Positions 23,642-36,538 of a stretch of 64,000 nt of DNA are shown here, in pieces. The stretch is from the NCBI RefSeq assembly GCF_051014685.1, contig NW_027479756.1, forward strand, positions 1 through 64,000. The letters are read 5' to 3'. Both the position numbers and the translations under genes were made by a program. Position 1 is the first letter of the stretch; each line of letters opens with the position of its first letter. The notes under the pieces are model-generated. The model did not search any database and had not been told where the DNA came from. It saw only the letters and a list, made by a program, of their open reading frames with translations. The DNA comes from Ptiloglossa arizonensis. Its lineage: Eukaryota > Arthropoda > Insecta > Hymenoptera > Colletidae.

Positions 23642-25103
23642 AAGAAATGGTTGAGAAGGCAAAAAATTTTTCGCAATTCTGCTGCTCCAAAAGCTTAACC
23701 AGAATGGTCCAGGGAGAAAATACACATACCGTTGTAATCGGGCGAGTTTCTACTTTCAGATGCAATAGGAATTTTGGGTTTGGTCAATCCGTTCGCGAGA
23801 TATGGGACTTTGAAGCCAAGAAATGGTTGAGAAGGCAAAAAATTTTTCGCAATTCTGCTGCTCCAAAAGCTTAACCAGAATGGTCTAAGGAGAAAATACA
23901 CATACCGTTGTAATCGGGCGAGTTTCTACTTTCAGATGCAATAGGAATTTTGGGTTTGGTCAATCCGTTCGCGAGATATGGGACTTTGAAGGTAAGAAAT
24001 GTTTGTGAAGACATTAAATTTTTCGCACTTCTGCTGCTCCAATCGCTTAACCAGAATGCCCTAGGGGAAAAATACGCATACCGTTGTAATCGGGCGAGTT
24101 TCTACTTTCAGACGCAGCAGGAATTTTGGGTTTGGTCAATCCGTTCGCGAGATATGGGAGTTTGAAGCCAAGAAATGGTTGAGAAGGCAAAAAATTTTTC
24201 GCAATTCTGCTGCTCCAAACGCTTAACCAGAATGCCCTAGGGAAAAAATACACATACCGTTGTAATCGAGCGAGTTTCTACTTTCAGTTATAATAGGAAT
24301 TTTTGGGTTCGGTCAATCCGTTCGCGAGATATGGGAGTTTGAAGCCAAGAAATGGTTGAAGAGGCAAAAAATTTTTCGCAGTTCTGCTGCTCCAAACGCT
24401 TAAACAGAATGGCCTAGGGAAAAAATACGCATACCGTTGTAATCGGGCGAGTTTCTACTTTCAGATGCAATAGGAATTTTTGGGTCTGGTCAATCCGTTC
24501 GCGAGATATGGGACTTTGAAGCTAAGAAATGGTTGACAAGACATCAAATTTTTCGCAATTCTGCTGCTCCAAACGCTTAACCAGAATGGCCTAGGGAAAA
24601 AATTCACATACCGTTGTAATTGGGCGAGTTTCTACTTTCAGACGCAGCAGGAATTTTGGGTTTGGTCAATCCGTTCGCGAGATATGGGAGTTTGAAGCCA
24701 AGAAATGGTTGAGAAGGCAAAAAATTTTTCGCAGTTCTGCTGCTCCAAACGCTTAAACAGAATGGCCTAGGGAAAAAATACACATACCGTTGTAATCGGG
24801 CGAGTTTCTACCTTCAGATGCAATAGGAATTTTTGGGTTCGGTCAATCCGTTCGCGAGATATGGGACTTTGAAGCTAAGAAATGGTTGACAAGACAACAA
24901 ATTTTTCGCACTTCTGCTGCTCCAATCGCTTAACCAGAATGCCCTAGGGGAAAAATACGCATACCCTTGTAATCGGGCGAGTTTCTACTTTCAGACGCAG
25001 CAGGAATTTTGGGTTTGGTCAATCCGTTCGCGAGATATGGGACTTTGAAGCTAAGAAATGGTTGAGGAGACAACAAATTTTTCGCAATTCTGCTGCTCCA
25101 AAC
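23642..25103. repeat. Module L, truncated copy
   Basis: Repeats 21348-22809 at a constant 2294-bp offset and then switches at 25104 (AACTCTT in place of AACGCTT) into K-type monomers. Private changes relative to other L copies are CTACCTTCAG near 24809 and the K-type join at its end. An L copy was therefore cut after about eight monomers by exchange with a K array. Confidence 0.87.
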
Positions 25104-26175
25104 TCTTAACCAGAATGCCCTAGGGAAAAAATACACATACCGTTGTAATTGAGCGAGTTTCTACTTTCAGTTACAATAGGAATTTTTGGGTTCGGTCAAT
25201 CCGTTCGCGAGATATGGGACTTTGAAGCTAAGAAATGGTTGAGAAGACAACAAATTTTTCGCAATTCTGCGGCTCCAAACGCTTAACCAGAATGGCCTAG
25301 GGAAAAAATACGCACACCCTTGTAATCGGGTGTGTTTCTACTTTCAGACGCAACAGGAATTTTTGGGTTAGGACAATCCGTTCGCGAGATATGGGAGTTT
25401 GAAGCCAAGAAATGGTTGTGAAGACAACAAATTTTTCGCACTTCTGCTGCTCCAATTGCTTAACCAGAATGCCCTAGGGGAAAAATACACATACCCTTGT
25501 AATCGGGCGAGTTTCTACTTTCAGACGCAATAGGAATTTTTGGGTTAGGTCAATCCGTTCGCGAGATATGGGAGTTTGAAGCCAAGAAATGGTTGAGAAG
25601 GCAAAAAATTTTTCGCAATTCTGCTGCTCCAAACGCTTAACCAGAATGCCTTAGGGAAAAAATACACATACCGTTGTAATCGAGCGAGTTTCTACTTTCA
25701 GTTACAATAGGAATTTTTGGGTTCGGTCAATCCGTTCGCGAGATATGGGACTTTGAAGCTAAGAAATGGTTGACAAGACAACAAATTTTTCGCACTTCTG
25801 CTGCTCCAATCGCTTAACCAGAATGCCCTAGGGGAAAAATACACATACCCTTGTAATCGGGCGAGATTCTACTTTCAGACGCAATAGGAATTTTTGGGTT
25901 ATGTCAATCCGTTCGCGAGATATGGGAGTTTGAAGCCAAGAAATGGTTGACAAGACATCAAATTTTTCGCAATTCTGCTGCTCCAAACGCTTAACCAGAA
26001 TGGCCTAGGGAAAAAATTCACATACCGTTGTAATTGGGCGAGTTTCTACTTTCAGACGCAGCAGGAATTTTGGGTTTGGTCAATCCGTTCGCGAGATATG
26101 GGAGTTTGAAGCCAAGTAATGGTTGAGAAGGCAAAAAATTTTTCGCAATTCTGCTGCTCCAAACGCTTAACCAGA
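25104..26175. repeat. Module K, partial copy
   Basis: About six monomers matching 33229-34300 at an 8125-bp offset. Shared markers are AACTCTTAACC, GCGGCTCC, TCGGGTGTGTTTC, GCCTTAGGG, GAGATTCTAC and CCAAGTAATGG. A private change is CCAATTGC near 25453. The run ends where GCCTTAGGG replaces GGCCCAGGG at about 26176. Confidence 0.83.
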
Positions 26176-26434
26176 ATGCCTTAGGGAAAAAATACACATA
26201 CCGTTGTAATCGAGCGAGTTTCTACTTTCAGTTACAATAGGAATTTTTGGGTTCGGTCAATCCGTTCGCGAGATATGGGACTTTGAAGCTAAGAAATGGT
26301 TGACAAGACAACAAATTTTTCGCACTTCTGCTGCTCCAATCGCTTAACCAGAATGCCCTAGGGGAAAAATACACATACCCTTGTAATCGGGCGAGTTTCT
26401 ACTTTCAGACGCAATAGGAATTTTTGGGTTATGT
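26176..26434. repeat. K-type monomers before an orphan L tail
   Basis: About 1.5 monomers with GCCTTAGGG and GTTACAATAG tags, like those near 25648 and 35011. They join the K run to the L tail at 26435. The stretch is satellite only. Confidence 0.65.
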
Positions 26435-27469
26435 CAATCCGTTCGCGAGATATGGGACTTTGAAGCTAAGAAATGGTTGACAAGACAACAAATTTTTCGC
26501 ACTTCTGCTGCTCCAATCGCTTAACCAGAATGCCCTAGGGGAAAAATACGCATACCCTTGTAATCGGGCGAGTTTCTACTTTCAGACGCAGCAGGAATTT
26601 TGGGTTTGGTCAATCCGTTCGCGAGATATGGGACTTTGAAGCTAAGAAATGGTTGAGGAGACAACAAATTTTTCGCAATTCTGCTGCTCCAAACGCTTAA
26701 CCAGAATGGGGTAGGGAAAAAATACACATACCGTTGTAATCGGGCGAGTTTCTACTTTCAGATGCAATAGGAATTTTTGGGTTAGGTCAATCCGTTCGCG
26801 AGATATGGGAGTTTGAAGCCAAGAAATGGTTGAGAAGGCAAAAAATTTTTCGCAATTCTGCTGCTTCAAACGCTTAACCAGAATGGCCTAGGGAAAAAAT
26901 ACACATACCGTTGTAATCGGGCGAGTTTCTACTTTCAGTTACAATAGGAATTTTTGGGTCTGGACAATCCGTTCGCGAGATATGGGACCTTGAAGCTAAG
27001 TAATGGTTGACAAGACAACAAATTTTTCGCAATTCTGCTGCTCCAAACGCTTAACCAGAATGGCCTAGGGGAAAAATACGCACACCCTTGTAATCGGGCG
27101 AGTTTCTTCTTTCAGACGCAGCAGGAATTTTGGGTTTGGTCAATCCGTTCGCGAGATATGGGAGTTTGAAGCCAAGAAATGGTTGAGAAGGCAAAAAATT
27201 TTTCGCAATTCTGCTGCTTCAAACGCTTAACCAGAATGGCCTAGGGAAAAAATAAGCATACCGTTGTAATCGGGCGAGTTTCTACTTTCAGATGCAATCG
27301 GAATTTTTGGGTTATGTCAATCCGTTCGCGAGATATGGGAGTTTGAAGCCAAGAAATGGTTGACAAGACATCAAATTTTTCGCAATTCTGCTGCTCCAAA
27401 CGCTTAACGAGAATGGCCTAGGGAAAAAATTCACATACCGTTGTAATTGGGCGAGTTTCTACTTTCAGA
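26435..27469. repeat. Module L, orphan 3' part
   Basis: Matches 22550-23584 at a constant 3885-bp offset, including the GGGGTAGGG monomer, the GGGACCTTGAAGC monomer at 26984 and the linker. It has no HindIII-bearing start, so only the second half of L is present. Private changes are AATAAGCATACC near 27251 and AACGAGAATGG near 27408. Confidence 0.85.
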
Positions 27470-28300
27470 CGCAGCAGGAATTTTGGGTTTGGTCAATCCG
27501 TTCGCGAGATATGGGAGTTTGAAGCCAAGTAATGGTTGAGAAGGCAAAAAATTTTTCGCAATTCTGCTGCTCCAAACGCTTAACCAGAATGGCCCAGGGA
27601 AAAAATACACATACCGTTGTAATCGGGCGAGTTTCTACTTTCAGACGCAGCAGGAATTTTTGGGTTTGGTCAATCCGTTCGCGAGATATGGGACTTTGAA
27701 GCTAAGAAATGGTTGAGAAGACAACAAATTTTTCGCAATTCTGCTGCTCCAAACTCTTAACCAGAATGCCCTAGGGAAAAAATACACATACCGTTGTAAT
27801 TGAGCGAGTTTCTACTTTCAGTTACAATAGGAATTTTTGGGTTCGGTCAATCCGTTCGCGAGATATGGGACTTTGAAGCTAAGAAATGGTTGAGAAGACA
27901 ACAAATTTTTCGCAATTCTGCGGCTCCAAACGCTTAACCAGAATGGCCTAGGGAAAAAATACGCACACCCTTGTAATCGGGTGTGTTTCTACTTTCAGAC
28001 GCAACAGGAATTTTTGGGTTAGGACAATCCGTTCGCGAGATATGGGAGTTTGAAGCCAAGAAATGGTTGTGAAGACAACAAATTTTTCGCACTTCTGCTG
28101 CTCCAATCGCTTAACCAGAATGCCCTAGGGGAAAAATACACATACCCTTGTAATCGGGCGAGTTTCTACTTTCAGACGCAATAGGAATTTTTGGGTTAGG
28201 TCAATCCGTTCGCGAGATATGGGAGTTTGAAGCCAAGAAATGGTTGAGAAGGCAAAAAATTTTTCGCAATTCTGCTGCTCCAAACGCTTAACCAGAATGG
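27470..28300. repeat. Module K, partial copy
   Basis: Starts with the CCAAGTAATGG monomer and the GGCCCAGGG at 27591, then AACTCTT at 27752 (161 bp on, as in the other K copies), GCGGCTCC and TGTGTTTC. After about four monomers it switches into the N tail at 28301 (GGCCCAGGGAAAAAAGACGC). Confidence 0.83.
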
Positions 28301-28942
28301 CCCAGGGAAAAAAGACGCATACCGTTGTAACCGGGCGGGTTTCTACTTTCAGACACAACAGGAATTTTTGGGTTAAGTCACTCCGTTCGCGAGATATGGG
28401 AGTTTGAAGCCAAGAAATGGTTGAGAAGGCATAAAATTTTTCGCAATTCTGCTGCTCCAAACGCTTAACCAGAATGGCCTAGGGAAAAAATACATATACC
28501 GTTGTAATCGGGCGAGTTTCTACTTTCAGACGCAACAGGAATTTTTGGGTTAGGTCAATCCGTTCGCGAGATATGGGAGTTTGAAGCCAAGAAATCGTTG
28601 AGAAGCCATAAAATTTTTCGCAATTCTGCTGCTCCAAACGCTTAACCAGAATGCCCTAGGGAAAAAATACACATACCGTTGTAATCGAGCGAGTTTCTAC
28701 TTTCAGTTACAATAGGAATTTTTGGGTTCGGTCAATCCGTTCGCGAGATATGGGACTTTGAAGCTAAGAAATGGTTGGCAAGACAACAAATTTTTCGCAC
28801 TTCTGCTGCTCCAATCGCTTAACAAGAATGGCCTAGGGAAAAAATACGCACACTCTTGTAATCGGGCGATTTTCTACTTTCAGACGCAGAAGGAATTTTT
28901 GGGTTTTGTCAATCCGTTCGCGAGATATGGGACTTTGAATCT
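28301..28942. repeat. Module N, tail only
   Basis: Matches 20706-21347 at a 7595-bp offset, including AAATCGTTGAGAAGCC near 28595, AACAAGAATGG near 28822 and CACTCTTG near 28851. A private change is GGTTGGCAAG near 28775. It leads straight into the L module, the same N-to-L join as at 21348 and 41133. Confidence 0.86.
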
Positions 28943-31070
28943 AAGAAATGGTTGAGAAGGCAAAAAATTTTTCGCAATTCTGCTGCTCCAAAAGCTTAAC
29001 CAGAATGGTCCAGGGAGAAAATACACATACCGTTGTAATCGGGCGAGTTTCTACTTTCAGATGCAATAGGAATTTTGGGTTTGGTCAATCCGTTCGCGAG
29101 ATATGGGACTTTGAAGCCAAGAAATGGTTGAGAAGGCAAAAAATTTTTCGCAATTCTGCTGCTCCAAAAGCTTAACCAGAATGGTCTAAGGAGAAAATAC
29201 ACATACCGTTGTAATCGGGCGAGTTTCTACTTTCAGATGCAATAGGAATTTTGGGTTTGGTCAATCCGTTCGCGAGATATGGGACTTTGAAGGTAAGAAA
29301 TGTTTGTGAAGACATTAAATTTTTCGCACTTCTGCTGCTCCAATCGCTTAACCAAAATGCCCTAGGGGAAAAATACGCATACCGTTGTAATCGGGCGAGT
29401 TTCTACTTTCAGACGCAGCAGGAATTTTGGGTTTGGTCAATCCGTTCGCGAGATATGGGAGTTTGAAGCCAAGAAATGGTTGAGAAGGCAAAAAATTTTT
29501 CGCAATTCTGCTGCTCCAAACGCTTAACCAGAATGCCCTAGGGAAAAAATACACATACCGTTGTAATCGAGCGAGTTTCTACTTTCAGTTATAATAGGAA
29601 TTTTTGGGTTCGGTCAATCCGTTCGCGAGATATGGGAGTTTGAAGCCAAGAAATGGTTGAAGAGGCAAAAAATTTTTCGCAGTTCTGCTGCTCCAAACGA
29701 TTAAACAGAATGGCCTAGGGAAAAAATACGCATACCGTTGTAATCGGGCGAGTTTCTACTTTCAGATGCAATAGGAATTTTTGGGTCTGGTCAATCCGTT
29801 CGCGAGATATGGGACTTTGAAGCTAAGAAATGGTTGACAAGACATCAAATTTTTCGCAATTCTGCTGCTCCAAACGCTTAACCAGAATGGCCTAGGGAAA
29901 AAATTCACATACCGTTGTAATTGGGCGAGTTTCTACTTTCAGACGCAGCAGGAATTTTGGGTTTGGTCAATCCGTTCGCGAGATATGGGAGTTTGAAGCC
30001 AAGAAATGGTTGAGAAGGCAAAAAATTTTTCGCAGTTCTGCTGCTCCAAACGCTTAAACAGAATGGCCTAGGGAAAAAATACACATACCGTTGTAATCGG
30101 GCGAGTTTCTACTTTCAGATGCAATAGGAATTTTTGGGTTCGGTCAATCCGTTCGCGAGATATGGGACTTTGAAGCTAAGAAATGGTTGACAAGACAACA
30201 AATTTTTCGCACTTCTGCTGCTCCAATCGCTTAACCAGAATGCCCTAGGGGAAAAATACGCATACCCTTGTAATCGGGCGAGTTTCTACTTTCAGACGCA
30301 GCAGGAATTTTGGGTTTGGTCAATCCGTTCGCGAGATATGGGACTTTGAAGCTAAGAAATGGTTGAGGAGACAACAAATTTTTCGCAATTCTGCTGCTCC
30401 AAACGCTTAACCAGAATGGGGTAGGGAAAAAATACACATACCGTTGTAATCGGGCGAGTTTCTACTTTCAGATGCAATAGGAATTTTTGGGTTAGGTCAA
30501 TCCGTTCGCGAGATATGGGAGTTTGAAGCCAAGAAATGGTTGAGAAGGCAAAAAATTTTTCGCAATTCTGCTGCTTCAAACGCTTAACCAGAATGGCCTA
30601 GGGAAAAAATACACATACCGTTGTAATCGGGCGAGTTTCTACTTTCAGTTACAATAGGAATTTTTGGGTCTGGACAATCCGTTCGCGAGATATGGGACCT
30701 TGAAGCTAAGTAATGGTTGACAAGACAACAAATTTTTCGCAATTCTGCTGCTCCAAACGCTTAACCAGAATGGCCTAGGGGAAAAATACGCACACCCTTG
30801 TAATCGGGCGAGTTTCTTCTTTCAGACGCAGCAGGAATTTTGGGTTTGGTCAATCCGTTCGCGAGATATGGGAGTTTGAAGCCAAGAAATGGTTGAGAAG
30901 GCAAAAAATTTTTCGCAATTCTGCTGCTTCAAACGCTTAACCAGAATGGCCTAGGGAAAAAATACGCATACCGTTGTAATCGGGCGAGTTTCTACTTTCA
31001 GATGCAATCGGAATTTTTGGGTTATGTCAATCCGTTCGCGAGATATGGGAGTTTGAAGCCAAGAAATGGT
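28943..31070. repeat. Module L, full copy
   Basis: Repeats 21348-23475 at a 7595-bp offset in the same monomer order. Private changes are AACCAAAATGC near 29352 and AAACGATTAAAC near 29696. Confidence 0.88.
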
Positions 31071-31236
31071 TGACAAGACATCAAATTTTTCGCAATTCTG
31101 CTGCTCCAAACGCTTAACCAGAATGGCCTAGGGAAAAAATTCACATACCGTTGTAATTGGGCGAGTTTCTACTTTCAGATGCAATAGGAATTTTGGGTTT
31201 GGTCAATCCGTTCGCGAGATATGGGACTTTGAAGCC
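31071..31236. repeat. Linker monomer between two L modules
   Basis: Same as 23476-23641, 7595 bp further on, showing that the L-linker-L arrangement was duplicated as a whole. Confidence 0.7.
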
Positions 31237-32918
31237 AAGAAATGGTTGAGAAGGCAAAAAATTTTTCGCAATTCTGCTGCTCCAAAAGCTTAACCAGAAT
31301 GGTCCAGGGAGAAAATACACATACCGTTGTAATCGGGCGAGTTTCTACTTTCAGATGCAATAGGAATTTTGGGTTTGGTCAATCCGTTCGCGAGATATGG
31401 GACTTTGAAGCCAAGAAATGGTTGAGAAGGCAAAAAATTTTTCGCAATTCTGCTGCTCCAAAAGCTTAACCAGAATGGTCTAAGGAGAAAATACACATAC
31501 CGTTGTAATCGGGCGAGTTTCTACTTTCAGATGCAATAGGAATTTTGGGTTTGGTCAATCCGTTCGCGAGATATGGGACTTTGAAGGTAAGAAATGTTTG
31601 TGAAGACATTAAATTTTTCGCACTTCTGCTGCTCCAATCGCTTAACCAGAATGCCCTAGGGGAAAAATACGCATACCGTTGTAATCGGGCGAGTTTCTAC
31701 TTTCAGACGCAGCAGGAATTTTGGGTTTGGTCAATCCGTTCGCGAGATATGGGAGTTTGAAGCCAAGAAATGGTTGAGAAGGCAAAAAATTTTTCGCAAT
31801 TCTGCTGCTCCAAACGCTTAACCAGAATGCCCTAGGGAAAAAATACACATACCGTTGTAATCGAGCGAGTTTCTACTTTCAGTTATAATAGGAATTTTTG
31901 GGTTCGGTCAATCCGTTCGCGAGATATGGGAGTTTGAAGCCAAGAAATGGTTGAAGAGGCAAAAAATTTTTCGCAGTTCTGCTGCTCCAAACGCTTAAAC
32001 AGAATGGCCTAGGGAAAAAATACGCATACCGTTGTAATCGGGCGAGTTTCTACTTTCAGATGCAATAGGAATTTTTGGGTCTGGTCAATCCGTTCGCGAG
32101 ATATGGGACTTTGAAGCTAAGAAATGGTTGACAAGACATCAAATTTTTCGCAATTCTGCTGCTCCAAACGCTTAACCAGAATGGCCTAGGGAAAAAATTC
32201 ACATACCGTTGTAATTGGGCGAGTTTCTACTTTCAGACGCAGCAGGAATTTTGGGTTTGGTCAATCCGTTCGCGAGATATGGGAGTTTGAAGCCAAGAAA
32301 TGGTTGAGAAGGCAAAAAATTTTTCGCAGTTCTGCTGCTCCAAACGCTTAAACAGAATGGCCTAGGGAAAAAATACACATACCGTTGTAATCGGGCGAGT
32401 TTCTACTTTCAGATGCAATAGGAATTTTTGGGTTCGGTCAATCCGTTCGCGAGATATGGGACTTTGAAGCTAAGAAATGGTTGACAAGACAACAAATTTT
32501 TCGCACTTCTGCTGCTCCAATCGCTTAACCAGAATGCCCTAGGGGAAAAATACGCATACCCTTGTAATCGGGCGAGTTTCTACTTTCAGACGCAGCAGGA
32601 ATTTTGGGTTTGGTCAATCCGTTCGCGAGATATGGGACTTTGAAGCTAAGAAATGGTTGAGGAGACAACAAATTTTTCGCAATTCTGCTGCTCCAAACGC
32701 TTAACCAGAATGGGGTAGGGAAAAAATACACATACCGTTGTAATCGGGCGAGTTTCTACTTTCAGATGCAATAGGAATTTTTGGGTTAGGTCAATCCGTT
32801 CGCGAGATATGGGAGTTTGAAGCCAAGAAATGGTTGAGAAGGCAAAAAATTTTTCGCAATTCTGCTGCTTCAAACGCTTAACCAGAATGGCCTAGGGAAA
32901 AAATACACATACCGTTGT
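31237..32918. repeat. Module L, truncated copy
   Basis: Repeats 28943-30624 at a 2294-bp offset, then diverges at about 32919 where GTAATTGGG replaces GTAATCGGG. It is about three monomers (roughly 220 bp beyond the GGGGTAGGG unit) longer than the truncated copy at 23642-25103, so the two truncations have different ends. Confidence 0.87.
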
Positions 32919-33064
32919 AATTGGGCGAGTTTCTACTTTCAGACGCAGCAGGAATTTTGGGTTTGGTCAATCCGTTCGCGAGATATGGGAGTTTGAAGCC
33001 AAGTAATGGTTGAGAAGGCAAAAAATTTTTCGCAATTCTGCTGCTCCAAACGCTTAACCAGAAT
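32919..33064. repeat. Junction monomer L to K
   Basis: One monomer (GACGCAGCAG decamer and CCAAGTAATGG variant) joining the truncated L to the K array. It is the type that closes each K unit. Confidence 0.7.
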
Positions 33065-34302
33065 GGCCCAGGGAAAAAATACACATACCGTTGTAATCGG
33101 GCGAGTTTCTACTTTCAGACGCAGCAGGAATTTTTGGGTTTGGTCAATCCGTTCGCGAGATATGGGACTTTGAAGCTAAGAAATGGTTGAGAAGACAACA
33201 AATTTTTCGCAATTCTGCTGCTCCAAACTCTTAACCAGAATGCCCTAGGGAAAAAATACACATACCGTTGTAATTGAGCGAGTTTCTACTTTCAGTTACA
33301 ATAGGAATTTTTGGGTTCGGTCAATCCGTTCGCGAGATATGGGACTTTGAAGCTAAGAAATGGTTGAGAAGACAACAAATTTTTCGCAATTCTGCGGCTC
33401 CAAACGCTTAACCAGAATGGCCTAGGGAAAAAATACGCACACCCTTGTAATCGGGTGTGTTTCTACTTTCAGACGCAACAGGAATTTTTGGGTTAGGACA
33501 ATCCGTTCGCGAGATATGGGAGTTTGAAGCCAAGAAATGGTTGTGAAGACAACAAATTTTTCGCACTTCTGCTGCTCCAATCGCTTAACCAGAATGCCCT
33601 AGGGGAAAAATACACATACCCTTGTAATCGGGCGAGTTTCTACTTTCAGACGCAATAGGAGTTTTTGGGTTAGGTCAATCCGTTCGCGAGATATGGGAGT
33701 TTGAAGCCAAGAAATGGTTGAGAAGGCAAAAAATTTTTCGCAATTCTGCTGCTCCAAACGCTTAACCAGAATGCCTTAGGGAAAAAATACACATACCGTT
33801 GTAATCGAGCGAGTTTCTACTTTCAGTTACAATAGGAATTTTTGGGTTCGGTCAATCCGTTCGCGAGATATGGGACTTTGAAGCTAAGAAATGGTTGACA
33901 AGACAACAAATTTTTCGCACTTCTGCTGCTCCAATCGCTTAACCAGAATGCCCTAGGGGAAAAATACACATACCCTTGTAATCGGGCGAGATTCTACTTT
34001 CAGACGCAATAGGAATTTTTGGGTTATGTCAATCCGTTCGCGAGATATGGGAGTTTGAAGCCAAGAAATGGTTGACAAGACATCAAATTTTTCGCAATTC
34101 TGCTGCTCCAAACGCTTAACCAGAATGGCCTAGGGAAAAAATTCACATACCGTTGTAATTGGGCGAGTTTCTACTTTCAGACGCAGCAGGAATTTTGGGT
34201 TTGGTCAATCCGTTCGCGAGATATGGGAGTTTGAAGCCAAGTAATGGTTGAGAAGGCAAAAAATTTTTCGCAATTCTGCTGCTCCAAACGCTTAACCAGA
34301 AT
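33065..34302. repeat. Module K (7-monomer higher-order repeat), copy 1
   Basis: A 1238-bp unit (7 x 177 minus 1), opening with GGCCCAGGG at 33065. Its monomers carry, in order: GACGCAGCAG; AACTCTT with TTGAGCGAG; GCGGCTCC with TGTGTTTC; CCAATCGC with GACGCAATAG; GCCTTAGGG; GAGATTCTAC with GGTTATG; and AAATTCACATACC with CCAAGTAATGG. A private change is GGAGTTTTTGGG near 33658. Confidence 0.88.
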
Positions 34303-35540
34303 GGCCCAGGGAAAAAATACACATACCGTTGTAATCGGGCGAGTTTCTACTTTCAGACGCAGCAGGAATTTTTGGGTTTGGTCAATCCGTTCGCGAGATA
34401 TGGGACTTTGAAGCTAAGAAATGGTTGAGAAGACAACAAATTTTTCGCAATTCTGCTGCTCCTAACTCTTAACCAGAATGCCCTAGGGAAAAAATACACA
34501 TACCGTTGTAATTGAGCGAGTTTCTACTTTCAGTTACAATAGGAATTTTTGGGTTCGGTCAATCCGTTCGCGAGATATGGGACTTTGAAGCTAAGAAATG
34601 GTTGAGAAGACAACAAATTTTTCGCAATTCTGCGGCTCCAAACGCTTAACCAGAATGGCCTAGGGAAAAAATACGCACACCCTTGTAATCGGGTGTGTTT
34701 CTACTTTCAGACGCAACAGGAATTTTTGGGTTAGGACAATCCGTTCGCGAGATATGGGAGTTTGAAGCCAAGAAATGGTTGTGAAGACAACAAATTTTTC
34801 GCACTTCTGCTGCTCCAATCGCTTAACCAGAATGCCCTAGGGGAAAAATACACATACCCTTGTAATCGGGCGAGTTTCTACTTTCAGACGCAATAGGAAT
34901 TTTTGGGTTAGGTCAATCCGTTCGCGAGATATGGGAGTTTGAAGCCAAGAAATGGTTGAGAAGGCAAAAAATTTTTCGCAATTCTGCTGCTCCAAACGCT
35001 TAACCAGAATGCCTTAGGGAAAAAATACACATACCGTTGTAATCGAGCGAGTTTCTACTTTCAGTTACAATAGGAATTTTTGGGTTCGGTCAATCCGTTC
35101 GCGAGATATGGGACTTTGAAGCTAAGAAATGGTTGACAAGACAACAAATTTTTCGCACTTCTGCTGCTCCAATCGCTTAACCAGAATGCCCTAGGGGAAA
35201 AATACACATACCCTTGTAATCGGGCGAGTTTCTACTTTCAGACGCAATAGGAATTTTTGGGTTATGTCAATCCGTTCGCGAGATATGGGAGTTTGAAGCC
35301 AAGAAATGGTTGACAAGACATCAAATTTTTCGCAATTCTGCTGCTCCAAACGCTTAACCAGAATGGCCTAGGGAAAAAATTCACATACCGTTGTAATTGG
35401 GCGAGTTTCTACTTTCAGACGCAGCAGGAATTTTGGGTTTGGTCAATCCGTTCGCGAGATATGGGAGTTTGAAGCCAAGTAATGGTTGAGAAGGCAAAAA
35501 ATTTTTCGCAATTCTGCTGCTCCAAACGCTTAACCAGAAT
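34303..35540. repeat. Module K (7-monomer higher-order repeat), copy 2
   Basis: Direct tandem repeat of 33065-34302, again 1238 bp. Differences seen are CTCCTAACTCTT near 34460 (private) and GAGTTTCTAC in place of GAGATTCTAC near 35224. Confidence 0.88.
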
Positions 35541-36417
35541 GGCCCAGGGAAAAAATACACATACCGTTGTAATCGGGCGAGTTTCTACTTTCAGACGCAG
35601 CAGGAATTTTTGGGTTTGGTCAATCCGTTCGCGAGATATGGGACTTTGAAGCTAAGAAATGGTTGAGAAGACAACAAATTTTTCGCAATTCTGCTGCTCC
35701 AAACTCTTAACCAGAATGCCCTAGGGAAAAAATACACATACCGTTGTAATTGAGCGAGTTTCTACTTTCAGTTACAATAGGAATTTTTGGGTTCGGTCAA
35801 TCCGTTCGCGAGATATGGGACTTTGAAGCTAAGAAATGGTTGAGAAGACAACAAATTTTTCGCAATTCTGCGGCTCCAAACGCTTAACCAGAATGGCCTA
35901 GGGAAAAAATACGCACACCCTTGTAATCGGGTGTGTTTCTACTTTCAGACGCAACAGGAATTTTTGGGTTAGGACAATCCGTTCGCGAGATATGGGAGTT
36001 TGAAGCCAAGAAATGGTTGTGAAGACAACAAATTTTTCGCACTTCTGCTGCTCCAATCGCTTAACCAGAATGCCCTAGGGGAAAAATACACATACCCTTG
36101 TAATCGGGCGAGTTTCTACTTTCAGACGCAATAGGAATTTTTGGGTTAGGTCAATCCGTTCGCGAGATATGGGAGTTTGAAGCCAAGAAATGGTTGAGAA
36201 GGCAAAAAATTTTTCGCAATTCTGCTGCTCCAAACGCTTAACCAGAATGCCTTAGGGAAAAAATACACATACCGTTGTAATCGAGCGAGTTTCTACTTTC
36301 AGTTACAATAGGAATTTTTGGGTTCGGTCAATCCGTTCGCGAGATATGGGACTTTGAAGCTAAGAAATGGTTGACAAGACAACAAATTTTTCGCACTTCT
36401 GCTGCTCCAATCGCTTA
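35541..36417. repeat. Module K, copy 3 (partial)
   Basis: About five monomers of a third K unit, starting with GGCCCAGGG at 35541. It breaks off where AACAAGAATGG of the N tail begins at about 36418. Confidence 0.85.
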
Positions 36418-36538
36418 ACAAGAATGGCCTAGGGAAAAAATACGCACACTCTTGTAATCGGGCGATTTTCTACTTTCAGACGCAGAAGGAATTTTTGGGT
36501 TTTGTCAATCCGTTCGCGAGATATGGGACTTTGAATCT
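36418..36538. repeat. Remnant of module N tail
   Basis: The last about 120 bp of N (AACAAGAATGG, CACTCTTG, GGCGATTTTC, GGGTTTTGTC) before module L, as at 28820-28942 and 41010-41132. Confidence 0.75.
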
